From: JAJFUG01 sp964473155
Lineage (GTDB): Bacteria > Gemmatimonadota > Glassbacteria > GWA2-58-10
Direction of reading: 5' to 3'
DNA length: 64,000 nucleotides
Assembly: GCA_964473155.1 (NCBI GenBank)
Contig: CAYYNT010000002.1
Span: forward strand, 113,867 to 177,866
Notes under the pieces: generated by a model
The model's database searches: none
What the model was told of the DNA's origin: nothing
What the model saw: the letters and a program-made list of their open reading frames with translations, nothing else
Shown: piece by piece, positions 8,666 to 18,252 of the stretch
How the letters are laid out: each line of letters starts with the position of its first letter
How positions within the stretch are numbered: the stretch's first letter is position 1
Position numbers and translations under genes: made by a program

Positions 8666-10033
8666 ATGACTTCTTTCCGGCGAATGATTCTGCCCGCCCT
8701 TTGTGTCCTGCTGCCCTCCGCGGCGCAGGCTCAGCAATGGGTGAACCCGCATTTCGACACTTTCCGCATGGATTACCGCGACCTGGGTTATCCAACCCAG
8801 AACCTGATCCCGGCGGACAACGCCCAGATATCGGCGCTGCTGGCGCATTCCAACGGCTTCATATACGGGGCCACCAGTGGAAAAACTCAATCCTATCTGT
8901 TCTTTTTCAACCGTTACATCAACAAAGTCCGCCCACTCGGGAAAATCGCCGATGCCACGGGCATCTACCATTGCCTGGCCGAGGGCGCGGATGGCGCAAT
9001 CATTATCGGCTCCGGCCTCAACATGTTCGCGCCGCTAAAGCTGACCAAGGACTTCCCGGTGCAGGTGGAAGCGATCGAGAAACAGCTCTGGAAGGACATT
9101 CAGGCCCCCTATCTGAATTATCCGGGAGGGCATCTCTATCGCTACGATCCGAAAAGCGGCGACATCCAGCGCTACACGAACGATGATCCCTGCCCGCTGG
9201 AGGACCTCGGAATACCGGTCCCGCACAACTCGATCTACGCCATGACACTCAGCCCTGACAAAAAGACAGTCTACGGACTGACTTACCCAGAGGCGCACTT
9301 TTTCATCTTCGACCTGGCCACGCGGCGCTGCCGCGACCTGGGTGACATAATGACACACAAGGTGTTCGGCGGGCCGGAGCGCCACTGGCGCAGCGTGCCG
9401 CGCGCCCTGCACTGCGACCCTGAGACCGGGCAGGTCTATACTTCGGGCGATAACGGCTTCATTCTGCGCTACACTCCGGGAGCGGACAAGCTGACGCTGA
9501 CATATATGCGCCTGCCCGGAGAATACTACGAGGGCATGAAATCCTTCGATTACCCGGTGGTTGAGGCTTTCGACACCGACCCGGACAGCAACCTCTACGC
9601 CGCCACCAGCGACGGGTACCTTTTGCGTCTCGACCCGGCCAGAGATGGCGTGACCGTGCTGGGAAAGCCCCGGATAATGCGGCGGATGCGGGCGATGAAG
9701 ATCGGGGCGGACCGCACCGTGTACATGATCACCGGCGAGATTGACCAGTCGTGCAAGCTGCACACCTACGACCTGACCGGAAGGAAAGGCTTCCAGGAAC
9801 TGGGGCCGTTCGCCGTGGACCGCAGCCCATATTACTCCTGGCGCGCCTACCAGTTCGACTCCATGGCTATCGGGCCGGACGGCGCCGTTTTCTGCGGCGA
9901 GAGCGACCGCCGCGGGCATCTTTTCTTCTACATACCGGGGCCGGGAGTGTTCCGTGAGGGCCTCAACCCCACCAATCCGGTGGTGGAGCGCCAGCGGCCG
10001 GACACTCCCGCGCTGATCCCTGAAAGGCTCTGA
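8666..10033 (+). CDS. Secreted beta-propeller protein, unknown function (second of pair)
   Basis: A 455-residue protein with a signal peptide ending near 'PSAAQAQQ' (about residue 23). Blade-like repeats include 'ISALLAHSNGFIYGATSG', 'VYTSGDNGFILRYTPG', 'NLYAATSDGYLLRLDP' and 'MAIGPDGAVFCGESDRRGHLFFY'. It resembles the preceding gene in length and repeat style and is probably a diverged duplicate. GGAGG precedes the start. No catalytic motif is evident. The downstream gene starts 18 bp after its stop, supporting an operon with the PfkB kinase and the symporter. Confidence 0.7.
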   Translation: MTSFRRMILPALCVLLPSAAQAQQWVNPHFDTFRMDYRDLGYPTQNLIPADNAQISALLAHSNGFIYGATSGKTQSYLFFFNRYINKVRPLGKIADATGIYHCLAEGADGAIIIGSGLNMFAPLKLTKDFPVQVEAIEKQLWKDIQAPYLNYPGGHLYRYDPKSGDIQRYTNDDPCPLEDLGIPVPHNSIYAMTLSPDKKTVYGLTYPEAHFFIFDLATRRCRDLGDIMTHKVFGGPERHWRSVPRALHCDPETGQVYTSGDNGFILRYTPGADKLTLTYMRLPGEYYEGMKSFDYPVVEAFDTDPDSNLYAATSDGYLLRLDPARDGVTVLGKPRIMRRMRAMKIGADRTVYMITGEIDQSCKLHTYDLTGRKGFQELGPFAVDRSPYYSWRAYQFDSMAIGPDGAVFCGESDRRGHLFFYIPGPGVFREGLNPTNPVVERQRPDTPALIPERL

Positions 10034-10051
10034 TATGCCGGTGAAGCGATT

Positions 10052-10936
10052 ATGAAAGCCGCGGTGATCGGCCCGCTGTGCCGGGACACGAATATCGTAT
10101 CAGGCAAAGCCTCCGCCCGCTGCGGCGGCGTGACATACTACGCCGGGCTGACCCTGGCCCGTCTGGGGGTGGAAACACTCGTCCTCGGCTCTTTCGCTTC
10201 CCCTGATCCCCAGTGGCCGGATGAACCGGGAGTGAGTCTGGTGCGGCTGAACGCCGCCGGAACACTGGAATTTATCAACGAGTATCCGGAGGGCGGTGAA
10301 GGGACAAGGATACAGCACGCCAAAGCGCCGGACAACCGCATCCGGGCGGAAGATATCCTGGACCGGTTGCCGGGCGGGTTGGATTTTATCATCCTCGGTC
10401 CGCTGTTTCACGACAACCTTTCACCGGAAGTGACCGCCCTGCTTGCTGACAAGGCACCACTGGCGCTGGCGGCCCAGGGGCTTATCCGTCACCTTGAACA
10501 CGGACGCGTGGTCTGGGAAAATCCGCATTCCGTGCTGATGCATGCGCCTTATTGCGATTATGTCTCGCTGGACGAGGCGGAACTCGCATTCATAACCGGA
10601 ATAAGCGATCCCGTTGAGGGTGGACTGGCGCTTATGGATGCCGGGGCGGGCGGAGTGCTGGTGACCAGCGGCGCGGGCGGCTCGACCCTGGTGCTCCGTG
10701 ATGGAGTGTACAGGATAAGGGCCTATCCGCCTGAATCGACAGCAGACCCCACCGGCGCGGGAGACACCTATCTTGCGGCCTACCTTCGGGCGGCCGGGCT
10801 TTTCGATTCCCCTGTCCGGCGCGGCGAGTTCGCCGCCATGGCCGCCACTGTCTGTATCGAAAACAGCGGCGCGTTCGGCGGGAGCCTGGAGCAGGTGCTC
10901 GGAAGGCTGGAACTGAACAGGAAAACCAGCGGCTGA
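10052..10936 (+). CDS. PfkB-family carbohydrate/nucleoside kinase
   Basis: A 294-residue cytoplasmic kinase of the ribokinase (PfkB) family, which transfers phosphate from ATP to a sugar or nucleoside hydroxyl. The second PfkB signature is clear at 232-242 (DPTGAGDTYLA), with the catalytic base Asp238 and its GAG anion hole. An N-terminal substrate-lid region begins 'MKAAVIGPLCRDTNI'. The protein is near the short end of the family length. Position between two secreted propellers and a sodium:solute symporter suggests it phosphorylates the imported compound; the substrate is unknown. Confidence 0.85.
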   Translation: MKAAVIGPLCRDTNIVSGKASARCGGVTYYAGLTLARLGVETLVLGSFASPDPQWPDEPGVSLVRLNAAGTLEFINEYPEGGEGTRIQHAKAPDNRIRAEDILDRLPGGLDFIILGPLFHDNLSPEVTALLADKAPLALAAQGLIRHLEHGRVVWENPHSVLMHAPYCDYVSLDEAELAFITGISDPVEGGLALMDAGAGGVLVTSGAGGSTLVLRDGVYRIRAYPPESTADPTGAGDTYLAAYLRAAGLFDSPVRRGEFAAMAATVCIENSGAFGGSLEQVLGRLELNRKTSG

Positions 10937-10983
10937 CAGACTCCTAAAACCTCAATTTGCCATTCTGCCGGGAAGGAATCCTG

Positions 10984-13158
10984 ATGCGCCTCTCCCCCCT
11001 CGATGTCCTGGTGGTTGTCCTGTATTCCGGTCTCATGGTCTATATCGGCTGGCGTTCCAGGAAATCCGCGCGCAACCAGGAGGAATATTTCCTTGGCGGC
11101 CGACGGTTCGGCAAGCTGCTGCAGGTGTTCGCGATGTTCGGCTCCGGCACCTCGACCGAGGAGCCGGTTGGCACCGCCCGCAATTCTTTCACCGGCGGGC
11201 TTTCCGGCATCTGGACCGCCCTGAACTACCTGTTCGTCACACCCTTCTACTGGTTCATCGGCGTCTGGTACCGGCGGTTCCGCTATATAACTCTGGGTGA
11301 TTTTTTCGAGGAACGCTACCAGAGCCGCCCGCTGGCCGCGGTGTACGCCGTTTTCAGCCTTCTTTTTTTCATCGCCTGGCTTTCGGTCAGCTTCTCGGCG
11401 GCATCCAAGACAATCAGCGCGATCACTCCACGCAGCGAATCCAGCCTGACCCAGGCCGAAAAACAGGAACTGGCTGTTTACCGGCACATGCGCGAACTGG
11501 AGCAACGTGACTACGCTCTTCTCGGTCCCGCTGAGCGAACTGAGCTGGACCGTCTGCGTGAAGCCTCTCCGCGTGGTCATTTCAGTTATGTCAGCGAGAC
11601 ATGGATCACGCTTTTCATCGGTGTGCTGGTGCTGTTCTATAGTTGGTCCGGAGGACTGAAGGCCGCTTATCTTGCCGATTTCATCCAGGGATTGTTCATT
11701 ATCCTCCTCTCATTCATCCTGATACCTTTCGGCCTGTCGCGGATAGGCGGCGGAGGAGGAATGCTGGAGGGACTGCGCGCCATGCACCGTCAACTGCCCC
11801 AGGAGATGTTCGACATCCTTGGTTCGCCGCTGGCCGGTGATTTCACCTGGTACTACCTGATCGCCGTCACCGCGATCAACCTGATCGGTATCGTGGTCAT
11901 GCCCCACCTGATAGTCGTGGGCGGGGGCTCGGCGCGCGATGAGATGACCGCCCGGCTGGGGATCGTGCTGGGACACTATATAAAGCGTTTCCTCACCATT
12001 CTCTGGGCGCTTGCGGGCCTGATCGCCCTGACCCTGTACGCGGACAGGATCGATGATCCCGACCTGGTCTGGGGCCATCTGACTCTCAACCTTCTCGGAC
12101 CGGCGGGCTTCGGGCTTCTCGGGGTGATGATCTGCGCGCTGATGGCCGCTCTGATGTCCACGGCAAGCTGTTATATCCTCTCGGCCAGCAGCCTTATCGT
12201 GCGGAATATCTACAACCTGTTCCGCCCCGGCCGCAGCGAGAGCCATTACGTGAACGCAGGGCGGATCGCCGGGGCGGTGACAATCTTCGGCAGTATCCTG
12301 TTCGCCAATTACTATCAGGACGTGTTCGGTCAGCTCAAATTCGCCTGGGAAATGCCGATCGTGTTCGCGGCCACGGTCTGGGCGGCGATGTACTGGCGGC
12401 GAGCCACCCGCGCTGCGGCCTGGACCAGCGTGATTGTCACCTCGCTGCTTTTTTTCCTGGCCCCGGCCCTGCTGCCCGAGATATGGCCCGGCCTGCGCAC
12501 CGACAGCCGGTTCCTGGCCGTGACCCGCTCGGAGGAAACTGTCCGGCGCTACGAGGCCCACGAGTTCGATCTGGCCCGGCGGGCAAAGGAAATAGAACGC
12601 TGGGATGCCGCGGCAAGCATTGGGCAGGCCGCAGGAGAGCGTCCTAAACCTCTGTCAATGGGTGATACGGTCGAGGTGCACACCAGGCCGCAGCCCAAAT
12701 CCATTTTCTGGACCCGCGGGATTGTCCTTCAGGATGGAGTCCGGCAGGGCGCCGGGTTTTTCAATCTGGAGATGCTTGCCTTCCGAGCCGCCGGGCTGGA
12801 CCTCGAATCGCTGCCCAGCCCGATGATAGAAACCCTTCGTCTTCCTCTGAGAATTTTGCTTCCATTGCTGCTGATGCTCGTGGTCTCGCTTTTCACCGCT
12901 CCTGTCGACAGCGTTGTCCTTCAACGCTTCTATGTCCGCCTGAAAACAACAGTGCAGCCTGATCCTGAGCGGGACCGTCTGGAGGTGGAAAAATCGTACG
13001 CCCGGCCGGAACGGTTCGACCATCTGAAGCTGTTTCCAGGCACGCAGTTCGAGTTCACGCGCTGGAGCCGGGCGGATTTTCTTGGTTTTCTCTTAAGCCT
13101 TCTGCTGGCCTGGATGGTGATTGCCACCACGCTTTTCGTGGCCGGGCTGGGGCGGTAA
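10984..13158 (+). CDS. Sodium:solute symporter (SSS family) with long soluble insertions
   Basis: A 724-residue membrane transporter. I chose the ATG at 10984, which has GGAAGGA just upstream, over a TTG at 10957. The core has SSS-family features: 'SARNQEEYFLGGRRFG' after the first helix, 'FGSGTSTEEPVGTARNSF', and 'LLGVMICALMAALMSTASCYILSASSLIVRN' in the middle. It couples Na+ entry to solute uptake. Two features are unusual: a charged loop of about 60 residues after the fourth helix (rich in Glu and Arg, around 150-205) and a soluble stretch of roughly 110 residues near 510-620 before the last helices. It ends the operon that begins at 7253. Confidence 0.85.
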   Translation: MRLSPLDVLVVVLYSGLMVYIGWRSRKSARNQEEYFLGGRRFGKLLQVFAMFGSGTSTEEPVGTARNSFTGGLSGIWTALNYLFVTPFYWFIGVWYRRFRYITLGDFFEERYQSRPLAAVYAVFSLLFFIAWLSVSFSAASKTISAITPRSESSLTQAEKQELAVYRHMRELEQRDYALLGPAERTELDRLREASPRGHFSYVSETWITLFIGVLVLFYSWSGGLKAAYLADFIQGLFIILLSFILIPFGLSRIGGGGGMLEGLRAMHRQLPQEMFDILGSPLAGDFTWYYLIAVTAINLIGIVVMPHLIVVGGGSARDEMTARLGIVLGHYIKRFLTILWALAGLIALTLYADRIDDPDLVWGHLTLNLLGPAGFGLLGVMICALMAALMSTASCYILSASSLIVRNIYNLFRPGRSESHYVNAGRIAGAVTIFGSILFANYYQDVFGQLKFAWEMPIVFAATVWAAMYWRRATRAAAWTSVIVTSLLFFLAPALLPEIWPGLRTDSRFLAVTRSEETVRRYEAHEFDLARRAKEIERWDAAASIGQAAGERPKPLSMGDTVEVHTRPQPKSIFWTRGIVLQDGVRQGAGFFNLEMLAFRAAGLDLESLPSPMIETLRLPLRILLPLLLMLVVSLFTAPVDSVVLQRFYVRLKTTVQPDPERDRLEVEKSYARPERFDHLKLFPGTQFEFTRWSRADFLGFLLSLLLAWMVIATTLFVAGLGR

Positions 13159-13201
13159 AGAATGATTTTCAGAGGCTCGGAGATGCTAAAACGGCGCTTG
13201 C

Positions 13202-16165
13202 TTACCAGCCGGAAAGAGCTTTCAGCAGTGCCAGAAGGTCAAACACGTCCACCCGGCCATCGGAATTAACATCCGCCTTTCCGGTTATGGCGGAGTCATG
13301 TTCAGCACCGGACAATACCCGCAGGAGGAGCAACAGGTCGAACACATCTTTGCGTCCGTCGGCGTTCACGTCTACGTCATTTTGCGGCTTTTGGTTTTTA
13401 AACCTCAGAGCATTGACAGCACCGCCACAGGCGAGCCAGTAGTCTCCGTTTGAATCCTGAACAATATCGTCCACATAATTCGAAGCCAATCCGTCATTGA
13501 CTGAGTAGTTTGTCCAGCGCACACCATCGAAACGGCTCACTCCCTTGCCGTTCACCGCAACCCACATATCGCCACGGTTATCGAAATACACTTCCCGGGC
13601 ATTATTCCCGACCAGTCCGGCGATGCTGTCTATTACCGTCCAGTCTTGACCGTCATATTTAAATAGCCCCTTACCCCAGGTGGCAAGCCATATATTGTTT
13701 CTATGATCGCAACGGATGTTCCATACATAATTCTGCAACGGACTGTTTGTATAATCGAAAGACTTCCAGTTGGATCCATCGAAACAGCTCACTCCACCCG
13801 AGACAGCGAACCAGGCTGTCCCGTAGTTGTCCACAGTGAGCGCATTGACCATATTATCCAGAAGACCGTCCGTCTTGGTATAACTCTTCCATTCAGTCCC
13901 GTCGAAACGGCTGACTCCCTGGTATGTGCCGAACCATTTGACGCCCTTCGCATCTATGAATATATGATTCACAGTGTTCGATATCAGACCATCCGCTGTA
14001 GTGAACGTGCTCCATCTGCTTCCATCGTACCGGCGCACCCCGCTGTTTATTGAGGTGAACCAGATCGATCCGTCAGTATCCACCGCGATATCACGGCAGT
14101 AATTATCCTTTCGAATTGAGGAATCAGGACGGAACGTAGTCCAGACAGAACCGTCAAAGCGACTTATCCCGTCATTCGCTCCGAACCATTTGTTGCCCTG
14201 CTTGTCGACGGCTACGCAGAGCACCGAGTTGCTCACAAGACCGTCGACCTTGTCGTAGAATTTTAACTCGATATCCGGATTGTAAACCGGCGGTTCCTGA
14301 AATGTGGCTATAGCTTCGGCGGTAAGACAACTCAGGCCACCGTAGGAAGTGATGATCCAGATATTGCCCTGACGGTCGGTTAGCAGGTCGGTGATATAGA
14401 TGTCCGGCAAACCGTCCGACATGTCAAAAGAGCGCCACTGACGGCCATTGAAACGGCACAGCCCGTTAATGGTTCCGCACCAGAGGAAGCCCAGTGAGTC
14501 GAGAGTGAAGCAGGTGGACCAGTCTGAAGCGATAGCGGAATTACGGGTGTTGAATGTAGTCCAACCGTTTCCGTCCCACCGAGCTGCTCCATCCTTGCGC
14601 AGGCTCATCCAGATATTTCCCTGACGATCGCGGATCACGGCATCGGCTATATCATATGTTGTTGAACTAAAGTTACGATCGGGAAGGGTAGACCATTTAA
14701 TACCGTCAAACAAGCTCACTCCACGCTGTGTCCCACAGATCATACGTTCCTGGCCATCAGGATGGAAAGCGATCACCCAGTCGTCCGCCAGGCTGTCCTT
14801 ATTTGTGTATGTAGTCCACCTTGTGTCGTCAAACCGCACCGCACCCTTGATGGTCCCGGCCCAAAGCCGTCCGGTGGAATTCAGAGCCAGAGCGTAGATA
14901 TAATTACTCGGCAAGCCGTCCAGGGTGTCATAGCGGGTCCATTTCAAGCCATCGAAACTTACCAGTCCCTCGCCCGTGCTGCCGAGCCAGACAATACCTT
15001 GCCTGTCCACGGCGATGCTTCCTGCCACGTCATTGATTCCATTCTCCTGAGGGACAGGATAACCGTGCCATTCTTTGCCGTCAAAACGGCAGATACGCCC
15101 GGCATATGGACGGCTGCTGGCTGTTACACACCAGAGGTCGCCCTTATGGTCCAAGGTCAGTTTTCCGCCTGTCTGTCCTGAATATTCGTTTTCGAGTTGC
15201 AGCCTGGTCCAGACTGCTCCATCGAATACAGCAATACCCGCACCCGTAGTGGCGAAATATACCCGTCCCCGGCTGTCCTCGACCATGTCGGACACCACAT
15301 CCTCAAAACCGGACTGCTGAGGTTTGACCATCCCCCAGGCTCCCTGATGGTAGCGCAGAAGACCTTTGTCCGTACCCAGCCAAATATCTCCGCGAGAGTC
15401 AACCAGCATGGAGCGCTGGTGCCTGGCATTTAGCAAAGTATCGGCGAAAGTGGTCCAGGTGACTCCATCGTAACGGCTGACCGCCTCTTTGCCGTAATTA
15501 TCGGCCATGCTGGCAAACCAGAGGATTCCGTCTCTGTCCGAGTAAATTTCGGCTACTGCCCGGTTAGCCAGCCCGTCCCGGGTGGTTATCGTGGTCCATC
15601 CACTGCTGTCCAGACGGCTTACGCCGCGTGACGTGGCGAACCAGAGACCGCCTTTTCCATCTCGTTCTATATCATGGATATTGTTATCCGACAGACCGTC
15701 TTGCCTGCTCACCGAACTCCAGTCTGATCCATCGTAACATTTTGCGTAATCGTTGTACGTGCCGAACCACATGCGACCCTTGAAATCCTGTCCGATCGCG
15801 GTGACCTGCTTGTCAAACAGTCCGCTCTCCTGCTTGAACGAGGTCCAGTTCCTGCCGTCGAAACGGCTCACTCCGAAACCTAAAGTCCCACACCACAGAT
15901 TCCCGGAAGAATCCACGGCCACGGACTGAACCGTATTGTAAACCAGCCCGTCCGTTGCGGTATATTTAACATGCGCTCCGCTCTGCAGGTCCCATCGGAT
16001 CACTCCGCCACCGAGCGTGCCGGCCCAGAGCACGTTATCATCCTGAAGCGCCAAACAGTAGACCGTGTTGCCATTGCTATAATTGATAAACAGCTGCTCC
16101 GCCCTTACAGGTGCAGCCACCGCTATAATACTTGCGATCAAAACACAGTATTCCCTGTCGATCAT
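13202..16165 (-). CDS. Secreted multi-blade propeller protein (Reg_prop repeats) with C-terminal type I dockerin
   Basis: A 987-residue protein with a signal peptide (cleavage near 'APVRAEQ', about residue 22). Some twenty repeats of 'G.LWFGT..GVSRFDG..WT.F...DGL....V' follow. These are two-component-regulator propeller (Reg_prop) blades as in hybrid sensor kinases, but no membrane helix or kinase follows. Instead the last 60 residues hold two calcium-binding dockerin repeats (DVNADGRKDVFD and DVNSDGRVDVFD), each continuing LLxLLxxLSG. Type I dockerins dock onto cohesins in cellulosome-like assemblies, though many occur in non-cellulosomal bacteria with unknown partners. Its stop faces the end of the symporter gene 43 bp away. 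Confidence 0.88.
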   Translation of the reverse strand: MIDREYCVLIASIIAVAAPVRAEQLFINYSNGNTVYCLALQDDNVLWAGTLGGGVIRWDLQSGAHVKYTATDGLVYNTVQSVAVDSSGNLWCGTLGFGVSRFDGRNWTSFKQESGLFDKQVTAIGQDFKGRMWFGTYNDYAKCYDGSDWSSVSRQDGLSDNNIHDIERDGKGGLWFATSRGVSRLDSSGWTTITTRDGLANRAVAEIYSDRDGILWFASMADNYGKEAVSRYDGVTWTTFADTLLNARHQRSMLVDSRGDIWLGTDKGLLRYHQGAWGMVKPQQSGFEDVVSDMVEDSRGRVYFATTGAGIAVFDGAVWTRLQLENEYSGQTGGKLTLDHKGDLWCVTASSRPYAGRICRFDGKEWHGYPVPQENGINDVAGSIAVDRQGIVWLGSTGEGLVSFDGLKWTRYDTLDGLPSNYIYALALNSTGRLWAGTIKGAVRFDDTRWTTYTNKDSLADDWVIAFHPDGQERMICGTQRGVSLFDGIKWSTLPDRNFSSTTYDIADAVIRDRQGNIWMSLRKDGAARWDGNGWTTFNTRNSAIASDWSTCFTLDSLGFLWCGTINGLCRFNGRQWRSFDMSDGLPDIYITDLLTDRQGNIWIITSYGGLSCLTAEAIATFQEPPVYNPDIELKFYDKVDGLVSNSVLCVAVDKQGNKWFGANDGISRFDGSVWTTFRPDSSIRKDNYCRDIAVDTDGSIWFTSINSGVRRYDGSRWSTFTTADGLISNTVNHIFIDAKGVKWFGTYQGVSRFDGTEWKSYTKTDGLLDNMVNALTVDNYGTAWFAVSGGVSCFDGSNWKSFDYTNSPLQNYVWNIRCDHRNNIWLATWGKGLFKYDGQDWTVIDSIAGLVGNNAREVYFDNRGDMWVAVNGKGVSRFDGVRWTNYSVNDGLASNYVDDIVQDSNGDYWLACGGAVNALRFKNQKPQNDVDVNADGRKDVFDLLLLLRVLSGAEHDSAITGKADVNSDGRVDVFDLLALLKALSGW

Positions 16166-16295
16166 TATCCCTCTTGGATTCTAAACTGGTTTCCGCCAAA
16201 CTGCGAAACGTTTTTATTTATTTTTCGCTCTTTAAACATGATTATTATGCTATGCATTTTTGTCAACGATTTTATTCAAATTTAACGAGAATAAC

Positions 16296-16334
16296 AAAAA
16301 GCGCCGCTGAGAATACTTCTCTGCGGCGCTGAAT
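16296..16334 (-). terminator. Rho-independent terminator after the 16354-18045 gene
   Basis: Perfect stem AGCGCCGC (16300-16307) with GCGGCGCT (16323-16330), extended by GAGAA/TTCTC. On the minus strand it is followed by TTTTTGTTAT. It lies 20 bp past the stop of the glycoside-hydrolase-like gene. Confidence 0.85.
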
Positions 16335-16353
16335 CAAACAAATCTTTTCCGCC

Positions 16354-18045
16354 TCAGCGGGCCTTGTTCACCAGGTCGCCGAACGCCCCCAGCAGGGAAT
16401 ACTTGTTCAGCCAGGTGGTGTACATTATCCCGGCCGCGCCCTCCGTGCGGTCCAGGCTTTCCAGCCAGCCCTCCACGTTCTTAAGGTCATCCGCGTCATA
16501 ATAGGCCGCGGCCAGGGTGCGGAAACCGAGACGGCTGAAATGCTCCAGGCTTTCGTTCCTCCTCCGTCCATGCCAGCAGACCATCACCAGGTCTTTCGGC
16601 ACGTATTCCCACGCTCCGTAGAAATCACCGTCCACCAGATAATAATAGTCCCTCTTGTCCGCGTTATGGTTCGGGTCGAACATGTCGGACCAGATAAACA
16701 GTTCGGCGTTCGGGTTCACCTCCCGGATCGTTTTCGCCTGCCAGGCGACAGTTTCTCCCAGAAGGCGGGCGTGGCTGAGCCCGGTGGCCCGGCAGGCCTC
16801 GCAGGATCCGAACACGCGGACCTCGTCCGTATTCAGGAAATACTTGTCCGTCCCGAACACGCTCTGGAACAGGCGGGCCTGCTTGCGCCATATCTCGCGC
16901 ACAGCCGGTTCGCTCACGCAGACCGGAGTCTGGCCCTGGTAGACCGCCGAACCGTGGTAATAGCTCACCCGCAGGCGCTCGCCTTCTTTGATCCGGCTGC
17001 CGGGCGAAAGCTCTATCTCCGGGCCGTCATGGTCGAACATGAAATTGAGCTGGATTTCCTCGACCCGCGCAAAGTCCCTTCCTTCCTCGTACAGCACGCC
17101 GTTCTGCTCGCCGCGCACTGTCAGCGGGCAGCCGGGGCGGCGCAGAAGGTTGACCAGGCCGGCCTCCTCCACTTTCAGGTCATCCAGCCAGAAACGGCCG
17201 GTTTTGCTGCCCCAGACCCCGAAAGCGATTTTCACTTTCTTCGCGTCCTTGCTGTTGAACCCGTCGTAGAAACGCCGCCAGCTGGTGGCCGAGGGGACCG
17301 AGGGGTCGAAGAAAGTCAGGCGGCGGCCGTTTTCATCGGTCACCTCCACCCGGAACCGTCCGCTGCCGAACGGATTATTCGGGTCCAGCCCCTCGGTCTT
17401 GACCATGTAGCTGATCCGGTACAACCGGTTCGGCCGGACCTCGATTTCCTGGATGATCCGGGAGTCATTCTCCTGCTGCCCGAATTTCTCGAATCGCAAC
17501 GAGGCTTTGCCCTCCGCATACTCCTTCGTATCCTGAAAAGCCACCTGCCGCTCGTAAGGGAAGCTGAATCCCTCGACCGACGCTCCGCTGAAACTTTCAA
17601 ACGAACCATTTACCAGGGAGACCGCCGGATCGGCAGTGTGAACAGCTTTACCTCCGTGTGCAATGAACAGCGCATCCCTGACCGGCAGTCCCTCGGCCAG
17701 GTTCTTGTCGTGGCAGAGCATGAAAGCGTTGTAGCCCACGCCCATCACCTGCGGGATTATCTCCAGGCCGTGCTCCGCGGCTATCTGGCGGATGTCCGCG
17801 ATGGCCTTGTACGTGTAGGGCGAATCCAGGTCCAGGCGGTCCATCGCCCCGGAGAGGACCATTCCATTGATCCCGTGGGCCTTACAGGTGCGGGCTATCT
17901 CACGCACCCTGTCCACCGTGCCCGGTTCAAACTGCTCACACATCACGTACACCCAGCGGTAAGGCAGTTCTTTCGCCCGGAGGGGCAGGCATATAAGAAC
18001 TGTCAACACCAGGGTGGTCAGAATAAGGCTTCTTTTCAGCGGCAT
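16354..18045 (-). CDS. Secreted TIM-barrel glycoside-hydrolase-like protein with inserted beta-sandwich
   Basis: A 563-residue protein with a Sec signal ending near 'LPLRAKE' (residue 25). The N-terminal part reads like a TIM barrel ('VREIARTCKAHGINGMVLSG', 'IRQIAAEHGLEIIPQVM'). A middle section of about 150 residues resembles a carbohydrate-binding sandwich ('VNGSFESFSG', 'YRISYMVKTEG', 'FWLDDLKVEE'). The barrel then resumes ('KYFLNTDEVRVFGSCEAC', 'NAELFIWSDMFDP'). The layout recalls GH20-like hexosaminidase-type proteins, and the Asp-Glu in 'NTDEVRVFG' could be catalytic. That assignment is tentative. AAGGAG precedes the start. Confidence 0.6.
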   Translation of the reverse strand: MPLKRSLILTTLVLTVLICLPLRAKELPYRWVYVMCEQFEPGTVDRVREIARTCKAHGINGMVLSGAMDRLDLDSPYTYKAIADIRQIAAEHGLEIIPQVMGVGYNAFMLCHDKNLAEGLPVRDALFIAHGGKAVHTADPAVSLVNGSFESFSGASVEGFSFPYERQVAFQDTKEYAEGKASLRFEKFGQQENDSRIIQEIEVRPNRLYRISYMVKTEGLDPNNPFGSGRFRVEVTDENGRRLTFFDPSVPSATSWRRFYDGFNSKDAKKVKIAFGVWGSKTGRFWLDDLKVEEAGLVNLLRRPGCPLTVRGEQNGVLYEEGRDFARVEEIQLNFMFDHDGPEIELSPGSRIKEGERLRVSYYHGSAVYQGQTPVCVSEPAVREIWRKQARLFQSVFGTDKYFLNTDEVRVFGSCEACRATGLSHARLLGETVAWQAKTIREVNPNAELFIWSDMFDPNHNADKRDYYYLVDGDFYGAWEYVPKDLVMVCWHGRRRNESLEHFSRLGFRTLAAAYYDADDLKNVEGWLESLDRTEGAAGIMYTTWLNKYSLLGAFGDLVNKAR

Positions 18046-18252
18046 CGGCGGAACTCCTTTCTTATTCCCACGGATGAGTTCAAGGTTGAAATCATGAAAA
18101 GGCTGCCCTGGCAGATAAAAACCTTGTGGTCTGGCTTAAATGGTTTTAATAATACCCTTGAATGGTTTTGATAAAAAACAAATTATATCCTGAAGTGTGT
18201 TTTTCAAGTTTTTTTTCAAGGATCTGCCCACTCCCAATAATCAGGAGGCCCG

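Noticed and set aside
10957..10983. Upstream TTG start for the symporter
   Set aside because: The ATG at 10984 has a GGAAGGA ribosome site at good distance; the TTG has none.
16540..18171. Long open frame on the plus strand opposite the glycoside-hydrolase-like gene
   Set aside because: It is antisense to a protein with a signal peptide and recognisable fold, has no family features, and is explained by GC-rich codon structure.
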